From positions 147,833,830 through 147,897,829 of the forward strand of contig OY740765.1 in NCBI GenBank assembly GCA_963513935.1: DNA of 64,000 nt, in the 5' to 3' direction. The number at the start of each line of letters is the position of its first letter. Position 1 is the stretch's first letter. The translations under genes were made by a program, and so were the position numbers. Of the stretch, positions 46,001 through 57,899 are shown piece after piece. Source of the stretch: Aphrophora alni (taxonomy: Eukaryota; Arthropoda; Insecta; Hemiptera; Aphrophoridae). The notes under the pieces are model-generated. The model did no database searches and was not told the DNA's origin. It worked only from the letters and a program-made list of their open reading frames with translations.

Positions 46001-46547
46001 CTAAAAATTAAGTCAATTTTTTTTGTTATCACTTTTTCGTCTGAAATTCTTTCTCTCAGTTCCTTAACTTTATTTCTCAAGATGTGTTTTGTTTGGTCTT
46101 TAGTTATCACTAACTGGTTAGAAGTTGTGTTTACATTTGGTTGAAATTTTTTGTGGCTTATGTTTGTACTGTGGGTCTTCTAATTCTGCTTTATTGTATT
46201 GTTATCGTACATCCTAGGTCTAAATGTTTTTTGTTTTCTATAATTATTTTTGTTTATATCTGGTGTACTTTTTGATATTTAATTTTGACTAAATGTTTCA
46301 CTGTTATCTTCCAGACATGAAAATCTATTGCTAACACTTGGAGATACTATGCTACTGTTTGTCTGCGATTAAACAGACTTGGAAATTCTTTTGTGTTATC
46401 AGTGTTTAGTGCCTGAGAATACACTAAACTATACTAGTGCCTGTACTAGGTGTGAACTATACCTTTGTTATTTATGTCTGTGTTAGGTGGGAAAAAACGA
46501 CTTGCTGTAATAAAGTCTTCTTTATAAATATAAGCTAATATGCTCCA

Positions 46548-47040
46548 TTATATTTTTATGCCTAATAAATTCAGGACATACTTTGCATTACTGCCATGGT
46601 TACCCTGACAGTTCATACATTTTTTACCTTTGTTACATTCCTCTGAATGAAAACTTTCACCACAGTCTCTACATAATCTATCTTTTGGGCATGGTGAACT
46701 GGCGACATGACCATATGTAAAACATCTGTAACATTGTTTCACTGGAATGATATAAGGTTCAACCATCATACGTACATAATTTAAAGTTATACATGTGGAC
46801 AATTTATCAGATTCGAAACTGATTTTAGCAAAATGTGTGTCTACTAATTCATTATTTATTTATTTTTTTTTTAATTCTTTGTGCTTTTATTATTGGAAAA
46901 GGACTGATGCTGTCATTTAATGTTTCTTGCTCTGAGACCTCTGTTTCAATATATACCACTCCTGTGCATTCTACTCTGTTAGAGGGTACAAAAACTGTGT
47001 ATTCATTTAAATAGGGTGAATCTACTAAATTCTTTACAGC
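46548..47040 (-). pseudogene. LINE ORF1 (Gag-like) with CCHC knuckles
   Basis: The minus strand reads LNYVRMMVEPYIIPVKQCYR, then knuckle 1 (CYRCFTYGHVASSPC), knuckle 2 (CRDCGESFHSEEC) and a third partial one (CMNCQGNHGSNAKYV). P-x-QCYRCxxYGHxxxxC is standard for ORF1 of I/Jockey-clade LINEs. The upstream part VECTGVVYIETEVSEQETLN lies in another frame (46852-47043). Confidence 0.75.
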
Positions 47041-47670
47041 CAAGAGACTTTTACACGTTACAAGTTTTTTCCTGATCTATTTGTGTAATAAATATTTTGA
47101 AAATGATTTTTAATGATTTTTCCCATTACGAAGGGATTAATTTCATTTTTGTTTTTATTTTGGATTATCACTTCAAATGGGAATTTATTTAATTCATTAT
47201 ATTTTTTGATTATTATTATAAAACTTTTTTGTTTAATGGTGAAATATTTTTAGTACTTAAATAATTTTTTAATGGGTCTTCATCGTTATTGCCTAATTGA
47301 AATTCTAAATTTAAATTTGTCTTTTATGGTTTTAACTCATTTGGTGAAATGCATTCCAATTGCATATCCATTGGGGAAAGTAATAATATGCTTGAAACAG
47401 CTTTTGCTGTTTCATTATCGTCCTTAGGTACCTGAAGTCATTGTTACAGGTCCAGCCCTTAATTATAAAGAAAAGGAAAATAAAATGTACTATTTATATT
47501 TAACTAACAGAAAAAAGAATCTTAATGTAAATTACTATTAACTAGAACAACACAAAAGAGTCTAGCGTCTACATAGTTAAAACTTGTCTATACAGGTTAA
47601 GAAATAAAATTTACTTATGATACTAGAACAAACCACAAGAGATATCGCTTTAAACTCAACTCATTGAATG

Positions 47671-49303
47671 TAGTGATGGGTTATTCAAATAGAAAAGTAT
47701 TCATATATTCGAATAGTTCACTTTTATTCGAATATTTGAATTGTAAGAAAAGTATTCGAATACTTTCTAATGAATACTTTTTATAAATTCCATATTGCCT
47801 TATGAAAGCCTTATGAATACTTTTTTCTGGCAAGCTGCTAAGCTCCTACAACTTAATATACAGGGGTGGTGAAAAGTCCCGGAACGGGTTAATATTTTTT
47901 TAACCGTTACAGATGGAACTATATAACTTGGTACACTGTTACTGGGCATAAAACACTATTTTATCACAATTTCAATGAGCCGCTACCGCTTCGGGGGGAC
48001 GGCCCACAAGGAGTCAGAAGAAAATCTTAAATGAGTGCGTGGGTCGAGTTGTACATCAAATTAAAGGTCTAAATTAGTAAAATACAATGCCGCAAATCCG
48101 ACTTCAAAAGGTTCACCCTAAACAAAATGGCGGCGTTTTAAAGTTTATGAAAGTTACTATGGCTTTGAGTGTTAAAGATAGTATTTCAAATTCATGCCAT
48201 CTTTGAATGGCTGCCATTTCCGGCTCGGTTGTCCGTTTGAAGTCGGATCTGTGGCATTGTACTGTGCTAATAAAGACCTTTAATTTGATGTACAACTCAA
48301 CCTATAATCTCGTTAAAGCTTTTATTCCGACTCCTTGTGGGCCGTCCCCTATTAGAGGTTAAGGGTCAAGTGGAACTCTAAAAAATAGCTTTATAGCTTC
48401 AACACTGATTTTTCTGGGCGTTTGTTTTAAAACCTGTACCGAGTAAACATGATCCAGTTATCTTTAACACTCAACGCCAAGTAACTTTCATAAACTTTAA
48501 AACGCCGCCATTTTGCTTCGGGTGAACCTTTTGAAATCGGATTTGCATCATTGTATTTTACTAAATTAGACCTTTAATTTGATGTACAACTCGACCCACG
48601 CTCTCATTTAAGATTTTCTTCTGACTCCTTGTGGGCCGTCCCCCCGAAGTGGTAGCGGCTCATTAAAATTGTGGTAAAATAGTGTTTTATGCCCAGTAAC
48701 AGTGTACCAAGTTCATCTGTAACGGTTAAAACAATATTAACCCGTTCCGGGACTTTTCACCACCACTGTATAAATAGTGAATACTTTTTTACCATTGCGT
48801 TATTACCTATTTGATAGAGAGATCACACACAATTAGTTTTAGGTTATTTGAATATTTGAACACTATTCGTTCATCATTTTGTTTATATTTAAAAGACAAA
48901 CATTTTCATAAAACTAATGCTAATATAAATCAGTCACTTAGAACTTTATTAATTAAAAATTTTCTTTGTTGTGGCTACAACATTCCTGGTCTTTTACTAA
49001 AGAAATATATAATTTTAAAAAAATATATGTTCATTGCACTAATACAAAAAAGAAGAAAAAAACTAATGATAAATGGGTAGTTATTCATAGTCACTAATTT
49101 TTATTTAAAACTTGGAGTTCCCAATAAAATTATAAAATAAATTAAAATTTTCAAAATGAATAAATAAATTGGCGCCTTTAATTATTCCGATCTTGTCATA
49201 TTTGTACAGTAAACTATTCGAATAATTTTAAATAAATACTTATTAGAATAGTTGATTTCCTATTCGAATACTAAGAAGTATTCGATAGTCCCAACACTAA
49301 TTA
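47671..49303. mobile_element. hAT-type MITE with 8-bp target duplication
   Basis: ATTGAATG occurs at 47663-47670 and 49304-49311. The left end TAGTGATGGGTTATTC and the right end CCCAACACTA form short inverted repeats. Subterminal regions are rich in TATTCGAATA-type palindromes on both sides (47700-47770, 49215-49285). With the nested element removed it is about 725 bp. No transposase. Confidence 0.75.
47861..48768. mobile_element. Fold-back Tc1/mariner-type MITE, about 320-bp arms
   Basis: TA flanks both ends (47859-47860, 48769-48770). The terminus CAGGGGTGGTGAAAAGTCCC is inverted at the right (GGGACTTTTCACCACCACTG). The arms (about 47861-48182 and 48451-48768) match over GGACGGCCCACAAGGAGTCA, ACATCAAATTAAAGGTC and AAAATGGCGGCGTTTTAAAG. 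The central 48228-48345 is a third partial copy of the arm. No transposase. It is nested in the hAT-type MITE. Confidence 0.85.
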
Positions 49304-49311
49304 ATTGAATG

Positions 49312-50155
49312 TTTTATACTGGTTGCGAAAATATTAAAGTAAGAATCACGTATTTATTATGATGGCAGTCAGCAGAAATGGAAAATGCTCATGTTAGAAC
49401 GCTGTATTTTGGTGATAAGGCTACCAAACAGCTATTATAATATTATATTATATTATTATTATATACCAGTGACCAGCCCGATTGATTTCATTCCAGTTAG
49501 TAGCAATCCAGCGATCACGTTACTAAAGAAATAGTGTTTTCAGTAATGTATTCCCGTGATCACGGCATGTACTTGGTATTAATGTTATTAATCATATTAC
49601 GTTATATAACGCCCATCCTATAACAAACTTAATACACTACCAATTAAAAAAAAAAAAAGCATTATTATTGAAGAAAAAAATTAAAAGTTTCTTGGGTCAA
49701 AACGACCACTAGGGCATATATGGGTTAAAATAAATTTTAAATTTCTTGTTTACTATAAATAATTATGAATAATATAAGTAAACAAATAGTTAAAACAAAA
49801 CGAAGTGAAATCTAAAAATTTTTTCACAGCAATTAATAATGAAGTGGAGGAAATACAATTTGTTCGTAAATAATTTCTGAATGTTTTCATATTACTGTAC
49901 TAAGTATTTTCAAATATATCCAAGTATTTAAAAAATGTAATTAATTGGAAGAAAAGTCAATTAAAAGCATATTAAAAACTATTGTAAAATAACGAATTGT
50001 AACAATACAATTAATTATTTAATAAAAGCAATAAAACAAAATGAATGACGTTTATGAGCTGAGTCATAGGAAGTTTACATACGGTCTGTGAACAATATTT
50101 AATTTCTGGTATTTAATAAAACAGCGTTAAAACAATATTTAATATAACAAAACAA
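49312..50155. other. AT-rich stretch, nothing recognised
   Basis: Contains TATTATATTATA-type simple sequence at 49437-49465 and several AACAATATTT repeats near 50092-50160. No coding signal. Confidence 0.4.
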
Positions 50156-50159
50156 TATT

Positions 50160-50530
50160 TTGCATTGTCGATCCACATGCACTGTAGATCTGATTGACGA
50201 TTGACGTTGTCATCGGTATAAAAGTCACTGAAGTATAATCCAATATTTTGTTTCGATCGACCACAATCCAAACCGTAGCTGTATTCAAGGTTGTCACCGG
50301 GATATAAATCACCGGTTTAAAAGAGCCACTTTTTCATAGGAGCTGTAATCGAAATCACCGGTCCAAAACAGTAAGGAGATCGACCATCTGTTGTCTGTTG
50401 TAAAAGTGGACTGGACCGGATATTCAGTAGTTTAGTTTATTTCTTTCGTATAATAATTGAACTTTGAACCATGGCAGTCAGGACGTTTGTCAATATAACA
50501 GTATAGTCATTCGTTCATATTTCTTTCTTT
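50160..50530 (+). promoter_or_regulatory. Candidate promoter / 5' untranslated exon of host gene 2
   Basis: Sequence here is GC-richer than its surroundings and contains GGTATAAAAG (TATA-like) at 50216 and repeated CACCGG(G/T) boxes (50298, 50311, 50358). A good Kozak ATG (AACCATGGC) at 50471 opens only a 12-codon frame. The coding exon at 56414 is preceded by a splice acceptor, so an untranslated first exon must exist upstream; this is the best-looking site. Transcription evidence is lacking. Confidence 0.3.
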
Positions 50531-51103
50531 GTTTCAAAAATCAGTATTTATTGTATTGGTAATTGTAATTTTAATATGAATTTCACTAATAGAATCTGAA
50601 AATATTTACAAGGTCGATTATATAATTGGTATTTGCCCTAGATACCAAATACTCACTGTGTAGGTAATGAACATTAATCTTAATTTATGGAATATTTAGA
50701 TAGAGCTATAATAGACAAAGTGACTTATGTCTGGATCACAATTGGCATGTGGGACATGAGTGTCGGATCATTTTATCCATTTGATCATTTTATCCTACTA
50801 TGTTACACCTTTTCTCTGCAAGACATCCAACATAACACTAAATCTCATAACTGAAATATTTAATATAGGCTAGGCTATTTCTATTTTCATTATGTAATAT
50901 CTTGATTGATATATTGTGCAGTCCATGTAATATGGATAGTGTATTAAATTTAAATGAAAAAATTATGGAAATTAATTTAGTATAAACCATACTTTGAAAA
51001 GGAAAAATGTGTAAACAATGAAAAGTACCAAATTCATACACAAATAGGGGTAATTGTTTACTCAAAGGTGGAGGCTTATTTTCTGAATTTTTTAATTTTA
51101 TCT

Positions 51104-51192
51104 GCTACTACATACCTTACTTCTTAAGAATAAATAATGTTTTTATTGCGCAGATCACTATTTTTCACTGATAAATCATAATCTAAAAACTA
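51104..51192 (-). repeat. GGTATGTAGTA module, copy a
   Basis: This is the inverse of a module of about 90 bp found at 51884-51974 and 55041-55131: TAGTTTTTAGATT(G/A)TGATTT, then TCAGTGAAAA, then AACATTATT(T/C), then AGAAGTAAGGTATGTAGTA. Confidence 0.75.
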
Positions 51193-51485
51193 CCTAATCC
51201 GATATTAAATGTTGAGCTTGACTTATGAGAAAAACTATACAGTATAACAAACACACAGAACACAATTCTCATAAAAAAAATACGCCTAAATATCAGACGT
51301 GTTTCAACGACAAGGTCGTCCTCTTCAGTGATACACCAGCTACACCTGTGAGTTGTGGTTTGGTTGGTGTAGCTGGTGTATCACTGAAGAGGACGACCTT
51401 GTCATTGAAACGCGTCTGATACTTAGGCGTATTTTTTTTAATGAGAATTGTGTTCTGTGTGTTTGTTATACTGTACCTAATCCGA
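51191..51485. mobile_element. Long hairpin with 12-bp flanking duplication
   Basis: Arms 51239-51346 and 51366-51474 are near-perfect inverses (about 108 bp) around a 19-nt loop. TACCTAATCCGA occurs at 51191-51202 and 51474-51485. The right arm reads CTGAAGAGGACGAC...GAAACGCGTCTG, a layout seen in hammerhead-bearing ends of Penelope-like elements. Arm ends read TACAGTATAAC and GTTATACTGTA, so TA duplication by a Tc1-type element is an alternative. Confidence 0.8.
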
Positions 51486-51656
51486 CTTGTTTATAGATTA
51501 AAACAATGGCAATGTTAATAGCGTATGGTTTGACGCATGGGCATTACAAAATGACTACTGCTATTTCATATCACAACAGGTTTTTTCAGATACCTTTCGT
51601 ACGTTTATTGAAGTTAATAATTTGCTTACTTTGCGATGTAATTATATATCACGGCA

Positions 51657-51708
51657 GGTTTGGCCAGGTGTTTATATATATATATATATATAAACACCTG
51701 GCCAAACC
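51657..51708. repeat. 52-bp perfect palindrome
   Basis: GGTTTGGCCAGGTGTTTATA followed by a TA core and its exact complement: 26-bp arms with no spacer. Flanking sequences TATTGAAGTTAATAATTTG (51606) and TATTGAAATTAATAATTTG (51719) are direct copies. Confidence 0.9.
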
Positions 51709-51883
51709 TTTTGTAAGTATATTGAAATTAATAATTTGAAATTAGATTATTAATATAGAGGATTGATAGTATATCACGTGATCTATGATCATGCATATAT
51801 AGATTGAAATATCCTTAGTAATATATGAGACGTAAATGTCAACATTTGCCATTATGTCTAACCTATAAATACTTTGGATTTGA

Positions 51884-51974
51884 TAGTTTTTAGATTGTGA
51901 TTTTTCAGTGAAAAATTGTGACCATCACAAGGAAAACATTATTCAATCTTTAGAAGTAAAGTATGTAGTAGACG
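51884..51974 (+). repeat. GGTATGTAGTA module, copy b
   Basis: Same order of blocks as copy c at 55041, with the box as AAGTAAAGTATGTAGTAGAC. It forms an inverted pair with copy a across 690 bp. Confidence 0.75.
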
Positions 51975-52119
51975 ATGAAAAAAAAATCCAGAAAATAAGG
52001 CGCCACCTGTAAGTAAACAATTACCCAAATAGGATATCTAAAGTTTATGTAATTGCTTTCACTGAAGTAATTACAGATGACCAGTTTGTAGATATTGCAT
52101 AAGTAAGTTGGGATAAATA

Positions 52120-52655
52120 TGTATTGAAGCATAAGTGTCGAATATTTGTTTCTATTTTGTGAAATCGTTAAATACATACCTTATTATGTACAATTCACAT
52201 CTTGGTCATTATGACATTTGTGCCAAACCATTTTCAATATACCAAATACATTATTTGTGTAAGAAAATAACAAATATGCAAGTATGATTGTACTTTGCTG
52301 TCATTAATGTAGGTCTGTGTCTGTATTTACATCTCCCAATACATCGAGAATGAAGTTTCGTTACTTGCCTCCTAGATATTACATTGTTTGACTGTGCAAT
52401 AATATTCAGTATGTTTGGTTAAAGCAAAATCTAAATATTTTAAAGGAATTTGTTTTATTAGGTCGTCACAACCAAAGCAGGATTCTTTTGTTTTAAATTG
52501 ATATTTTCTTATATAAAGAATGTATTAGGTGCATTAAAAATGGTGTTGGGACAAATGCTATAATCACTTAGATGTGAATTGTACATAATAAGGTACGTAT
52601 TAACCGATTTAACAAAATAGAAGCAAATATTCAACTCCTATGTTTTAATGCATAT
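52120..52655. repeat. Inverted repeat pair carrying the ACATACCTTA box
   Basis: 52120-52206 and 52569-52655 are inverses (about 85 bp, roughly 80 percent by eye). Anchors are TTCTATTTTGTGAAATCG / CGATTTAACAAAATAGAA and ACCTTATTATGTACAATTCA / TGAATTGTACATAATAAGGT. The spacer is about 360 bp. Confidence 0.75.
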
Positions 52656-52807
52656 TTACCAAAGTCGGTATTGATTGTTGATCAGTATAATTGCACATTT
52701 GTATGATATATAATGTATAATTATTTCAACTTTTAGCAAGAATTTTACTTTGTCATGAGTAAGAATAATACGATAGGTTTAATTGACAAGATATGTTGGT
52801 CTAATAA

Positions 52808-53305
52808 GGAATAAAGGTAAATATGTATTGTTCCTGTCATTGTGATTTTCTTGCAAAATATAGTCAATTCGTCTTCCAAATACCTTTTTTTGCAATATTT
52901 CGATACTCCTTTACAATACATTTCACGTTTGAATGACTGAAATCCATTATTTCTGTCGAAAACCAGCAATTTAAAATGACGATTTCATGGCATTTTTAGG
53001 TTATTTAGGCTCTTTGCTTACTACATATAAGAAATCATTAAAAAATCAATTTTATGTCAAATCTATCATTGTTTTTGTTCTTCTCCGAAAATAGGTTTGT
53101 TTAAAGAACTGTCAAACTAGATGTCATTTAGTATCAATCATGTTGTATAATCAGTGCGAATTATTCCTATTTGATATCAGAGAGTTTCAAGATGTAGATA
53201 TATAACAATTATAAGTGAATCGTAACATTTCGAACTGTCAAACAAGTTGTAGAAAGTGAAAGTCATACTTAAGTAAATACAGGTCTGGGACCGTAACTAA
53301 CTATT

Positions 53306-53385
<80 letters not shown>

Positions 53386-53765
53386 GTTACCTAACCAGAC
53401 CAAAGAACAGGTCAAGGAAGGTCTTTACAATCCTTCAGAGAACTAGTTTTCATGAATCTTAAATCATAGAAGCGTAGTAAATAAACCTGTGAACGTTATT
53501 GAAGTGCGCATCTGCCCCACGAGTGATTTCAATATGTGTAATCTATTAAGCCTAGATGCAATAGAGCGAGTGTGTAGTTTTGAATGACAAAAAATGCCTA
53601 ATTTTGATGATTTTAAAGAAATAAGGTATTGTGGAATATAAAAAGTGTACAGCATAATAATAAAGGGTGATAGAATTGTTATATCAGAATTTATTTACAA
53701 TATAAATTGCCGAAATTTTGCGAGAAAGTAGCAACGACAGGAACAATACATATTTATCGGAATAA
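52808..53765. repeat. Inverted repeat pair with GTATTGTTCCTGTC core
   Basis: GGTAAATATGTATTGTTCCTGTC at 52815 is mirrored by GACAGGAACAATACATATTTATCG at 53736-53759, with further similarity through TTCTTGCAAAATAT against TTTTGCGAGAAAG. Another member of the inverted-repeat cluster. Confidence 0.6.
53308..53384. repeat. (TA)n(TG)n microsatellite
   Basis: A TA tract passes into a TG tract of more than 20 repeats. Confidence 0.95.
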
Positions 53766-54153
53766 ATATAGGAGAATTTAACCTTACCTAATTATTGTCT
53801 CTTTCAATATACAGTTTGATTTAAGTTAAGTCTGTTAGATTATGATAGTTCAACTATTAAATGAAATGCTGTTTATGTACAATATTACAATTATCAAAAT
53901 TGTCATATTTGAATACAAGCTACAATGACTCTTTGATGTTCAATGCACATGCATTATATAGGAAACATAAATTTTGAAGATGGTAAACCATGATGGTTAA
54001 AATGCAGTCAAAGTCTCGTTTTATAATGTAAATTGAATGCTTAAAAATTACATTTTATTTTGACATTTCACAGTTGAAAATTAGTTTCCATGGAAAAATA
54101 GGTATTTATTTTACAACAGCCAGATTGTTAATTTTCAGATTTTTTAAAAAATC

Positions 54154-54172
54154 CGTTTACTACATACCTTAC
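54154..54172 (-). repeat. Isolated GTTTACTACATACCTTAC box
   Basis: Same box as in modules a-c and the 55513/56037 pair, here with unrelated flanks to the right. Confidence 0.6.
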
Positions 54173-55040
54173 TTTGGTAAATATAGATTGTACATGCAAT
54201 TTAGTCGTGAAAAACCATGAAATCATTTACTATCTATCTTGATTTGACAGAATTAGATCATATTTGATGTCAAAAGACACTTTGATGTGGCCCCCTACTG
54301 TACAAAAATCCTTTGTTTAGTAGAAAATAAGAAATATAAAAGTACAAAATTCTGGTGATGTTATGAATGCCGATGTTAATATAAATACTACGTTAGCCTA
54401 TTTACCTTGTTTGTCAATTATCACATGTTTTTTGACAACAATATTTACGTTTTAAGTCTAAAGAAAATAATTAATTTCTCATGAAAATCAGAATAATATA
54501 TTATATAGGTATTTGTTTACTGTAGCTCAATGTTGCTTGACTTCAGTGATCAGTCGAAACATTGTGTTTGCCATGTAAACTCAACCCACAAATACATTAT
54601 TGAATTATGTCAATTTTGAAGTGATAAACATTTTTGCTTACCAAAACATGTTACTATTGTTATAAAGAGAGGTATACATACGTAGTACTAAAATTACAAA
54701 AAAAAAAAAAATTAAAATTGGGACATTTTGTTTGCTATGTAAAGTTAACCTACAAATATGTCAATCATACTGCATATAACATAAACTGGTAATGCAGACA
54801 CAAACTTGACTCACATTGTCATTGTACACATTATTCATAACCCAAAAAACATTAATTCCTTGTGTCTAAAATTATAAGTTTCTTACATATTTAAAGGATT
54901 TTGAGACATGAAAATTATTTCACATTGTTAAGAAATATCTTAATTATGACAAAAAAGTTATATAGCCTAGTTTAAGTTTGCATGATTTTTACCAACTAAA
55001 ATGTATGGGTTGCTTCAATACATAATCACTGTTGATTTCA

Positions 55041-55131
55041 TAGTTTTTAGATTGTGATTTTTCAGTAAAGAAAGTGACTTCCGCATTGAAAACAATTATT
55101 TATTCTTAAGAAGTAAGGTATGTAGTAAACG
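55041..55131 (+). repeat. GGTATGTAGTA module, copy c
   Basis: Best-preserved copy: TAGTTTTTAGATTGTGATTT ... TTATTCTTAAGAAGTAAGGT ATGTAGTAAACG. Confidence 0.8.
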
Positions 55132-55512
55132 AATAAAAAATAAATTACCAGTCTGGCTATAGTAAATAAAAAGTAACGAAAAATATTGTTGTTTTAAAAG
55201 TGACCGATTTTGAAATGAACATGTAAAATCTGAATTCATATTGCAATTTGTATGTGTACTTTTAATTTTAATGTTGAAAATTGTTCCAAAATATTATTTT
55301 TATTTTCAAAGTAAGGTTTGTATTAAATGAATTTGAAAAAGTTTCAATATGTGCAAATTATACACGAACATGTAATCCAAAATAGTGTTTTTTACATAGA
55401 GTACAAACTGATTGTTCATATGTTTGTTTATCAATTGTTGCTTGTTCCTTTGTATTCCTAGTTATATACAATACGGTTGGGTAAAATTAAATATTGTACT
55501 TGTTGTTGAGAT

Positions 55513-56138
55513 TTAGTTAAAACATTTCTGAAAATCGTTTACTACATACCTTTTAATTTTGAAACAATTGCATCATATTTGTAATAAGTACAAAAATACA
55601 TAAGTTAAATGGAAAATAAGAAATATAAAACTACAAAATCCATGTCTGGTTAGGTTAGTACATATACCTATATTCATGAAGTTAGTGAAGGTTTGATGCT
55701 TGATGTTTATGTTATACGTATACAGGTTAATCATGGCATGTTGACATTGTGAATTGTTGCTATTTGATGTGGGAGAGTTTCAAGAAGCAGATATACAACA
55801 ATATAATGTGCGAATAATTGTTTTAAATATATAGTGACTTGCCTAAACCTATTTCTCATGACTCTTCAATGATACAACGAAATAATATTAAGCTGTCAGA
55901 TGATATGTAATGTGCATGTGTCAACAATACGCAATTGTCATCCCATTGCATAACCTACACAAACCATACGCATAGGTTGATTTGTTACTTTCAAGTCGAT
56001 TTCCTCCTTTTATATTTCTTTAAAAAAAATTTATCTAATGTATTTTTGTACTTGTAAAGTGTCTTCCGATATCAAATATGATGTAATTGTTTCAAAATAA
56101 GGTATGTAGTAAACAATTTTCAGATATTTCTTAACTAA
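55513..56138. repeat. Inverted repeat pair around GTTTACTACATACCTT
   Basis: 55513-55606 and 56037-56138 are inverses. Shared blocks are TTAGTTAA, TTTCTGAAAAT, GTTTACTACATACCTT, TTTTGAAACAATT, CATCATATTTG and GTACAAAAATACAT. The spacer is about 430 bp. The right arm ends about 275 bp before the BTB coding exon. Confidence 0.8.
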
Positions 56139-56413
56139 ACTGCAACAACAGGTGCAATACATAATTACCTACGATTCCTCAATTGTTGCCCTTTTCCTTA
56201 CAATCATAAGTTCTAAAGTATTATTTAACCCCTACATAAACTGTGAAATATATCTTTTCTCTAAAGTTGACTTTACATTCTATCTAAATACTTGTCTTTG
56301 CAGCTATATATTGTTGTGTGGTATATCTGTTCATGCATTATCTGTTGTAATATTCTTATGTTAAGTAATGGGTTTTTGTATACTTTTGTTCATAAATATA
56401 TTCTATGTTTTAG

Positions 56414-56929
56414 ATCCTCCCTCATAATGGCTGGACGAAATAGTACTGCCAATGAAGTGGTAAACATAGTTACAAAAATAAGAGATCTGAATTTGAACGA
56501 ATCACTTTCTAACTCGAATACGCCTCAGAACATGCTGCCATCAAGCTCTCCTATCAATCGCCTTTCTAATTATGAACATCGCTCAAATTCTGTAGAAAGA
56601 GAGACTGGTAACACTTTGCATAACGAAGTAAGCAACCATAAGGTTCAACTGAGTTCATATCATTCCAATAATCATCCTGCGTACAACTGGCAAGCAACTA
56701 AAACTACAGTCAAAGAACGGTTTGCTTTTATGTTCAATAACGAGATATTAAGTGATGTGCGAATCATCGTCGGAAGAGATGTGACGCAGCAGAGGATACC
56801 TGCGCATAAATTTGTATTATCTGTCGGGAGTGCAGTATTTGATGCCATGTTTAACGGTAGTTTGGCAACATCAGCAGACTATGTTGAACTTCCTGATGTA
56901 GAGCCTGCAGCTTTTTTAGCTTTATTGAA
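56414..56929 (+). CDS. BTBD2: Host gene 2, first coding exon: BTB/POZ protein of BTBD1/BTBD2 type
   Basis: The acceptor TATGTTTTAG at 56413 precedes 13 untranslated bases and ATG at 56427; the donor is GAA|GTAAGT. The exon gives 167 codons plus two bases. Residues 1-85 are a Ser/Asn-rich, probably disordered N terminus. Then [20 protein letters not shown] (87-106) and the BTB fold with [28 protein letters not shown] and [20 protein letters not shown] and the exon-2 start [10 protein letters not shown] fit BTBD1/BTBD2 rather than BTBD3/6. In that family BTB, BACK and PHR domains act as Cullin-3 adaptors in ubiquitination (family knowledge). The upstream in-frame extension to 56292 is rejected because it crosses the acceptor. 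Confidence 0.95.
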
Positions 56930-56934
56930 GTAAG

Positions 56935-57590
56935 TAAAAATGAATTCTTTAATTTGGTTAGGTTTGAACGTAATAGGCTTGAGAAAAATATAAATTTAGT
57001 TAATTGTTGCATGTCATACATCCTATAGGAATATTATTGTAAGATAAAGGATGTTTTAGAATTTTGTTTAAATGATTTTTGTAAATGATTTCTAAAAGTA
57101 GGCTAGCCTAATTAGAAAAAAATTACGAACCTAAACATCTAAAAAAAAAAAAAAAAAAAAATCAAAATTGAGCATTTACCATTTTCCTATTATCAGGCTG
57201 TTGTTACTTTATTTAATAAAAGTCTGAATACTTTTTTTATGCCAGTCACCATCTTCAATCTTAAGTCATTGATATGTTACTACTCTATGTGGTATTACAG
57301 CATTTTTAATATAATATAGTATAATATGAATAGTGAAAAGAGGGTTAATTTTACTACGAAGCTGCAGGTCAGACCTCAGTACCCATGGCTGAAGTTAAAA
57401 TTTGTTTGTTATTGGTTTTTTTGTTTGAAAATTTTTTGTTTGTTTTATGTTAAGTAGCATTTTATGCTCAATTTTTGTTAAGGCGATGATTACCGTGATG
57501 GTTTTTGCCAATGTTTATCTTTCATATTGTTATTAGATTTAGGATAGTTATGAAGAAGACAGTAAAATTTTGTACAATTCAATATTAATT
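56935..57590. other. Host gene 2 intron, nothing recognised
   Basis: AT-rich intron sequence with a 20-A run near 57142. No mobile element recognised until 57598. Confidence 0.5.
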
Positions 57591-57899
57591 TTGTCACTTG
57601 TAGTTTTTGTTTTACTATACCTTAATTATATGTGGCTACATGTTTCACTGCCACAGGCAGCAGCATCATCAGGCCAGTTCTTTATGTTCACTTAAAAACT
57701 CATTTAATTTTAAACACAAAACTTAATTTTAAACTATTTTTGTACCTTTGTAGTTTATTTTCTCGTACTCTCACTCGTGCGAGTCAAGTATTTCCCATTA
57801 CTTCTTTGCCCTCGTCTGAAAAATACTTTGTTACTCGTCTGATTTTTTAATTTAATTCGTTTTTGTAAATCTTTAACCTGGTCGGAGAGCTTATGTGTT

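Larger units (their letters stand above)
45470..47420 (-). mobile_element. LINE (I/Jockey-type) fragment: ORF1 and endonuclease
   Basis: Read on the minus strand from right to left: the end of ORF1 with three cysteine knuckles (46548-47400), then the endonuclease domain of ORF2 (45480-46000). The element stops before RT and abuts a TTAA-anchored MITE end, so it is truncated or interrupted. Confidence 0.7.

Noticed and set aside
51957..56120. AAG|GTATGT boxes as authentic 5' splice sites of upstream exons
   Set aside because: They occur in both orientations and inside inverted repeats, without open frames before them.
56292..56426. N-terminal extension of the BTB protein to an upstream ATG
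   Set aside because: It crosses a good splice acceptor at 56413, is hydrophobic and unlike the family; ATG at 56427 gives the expected start.
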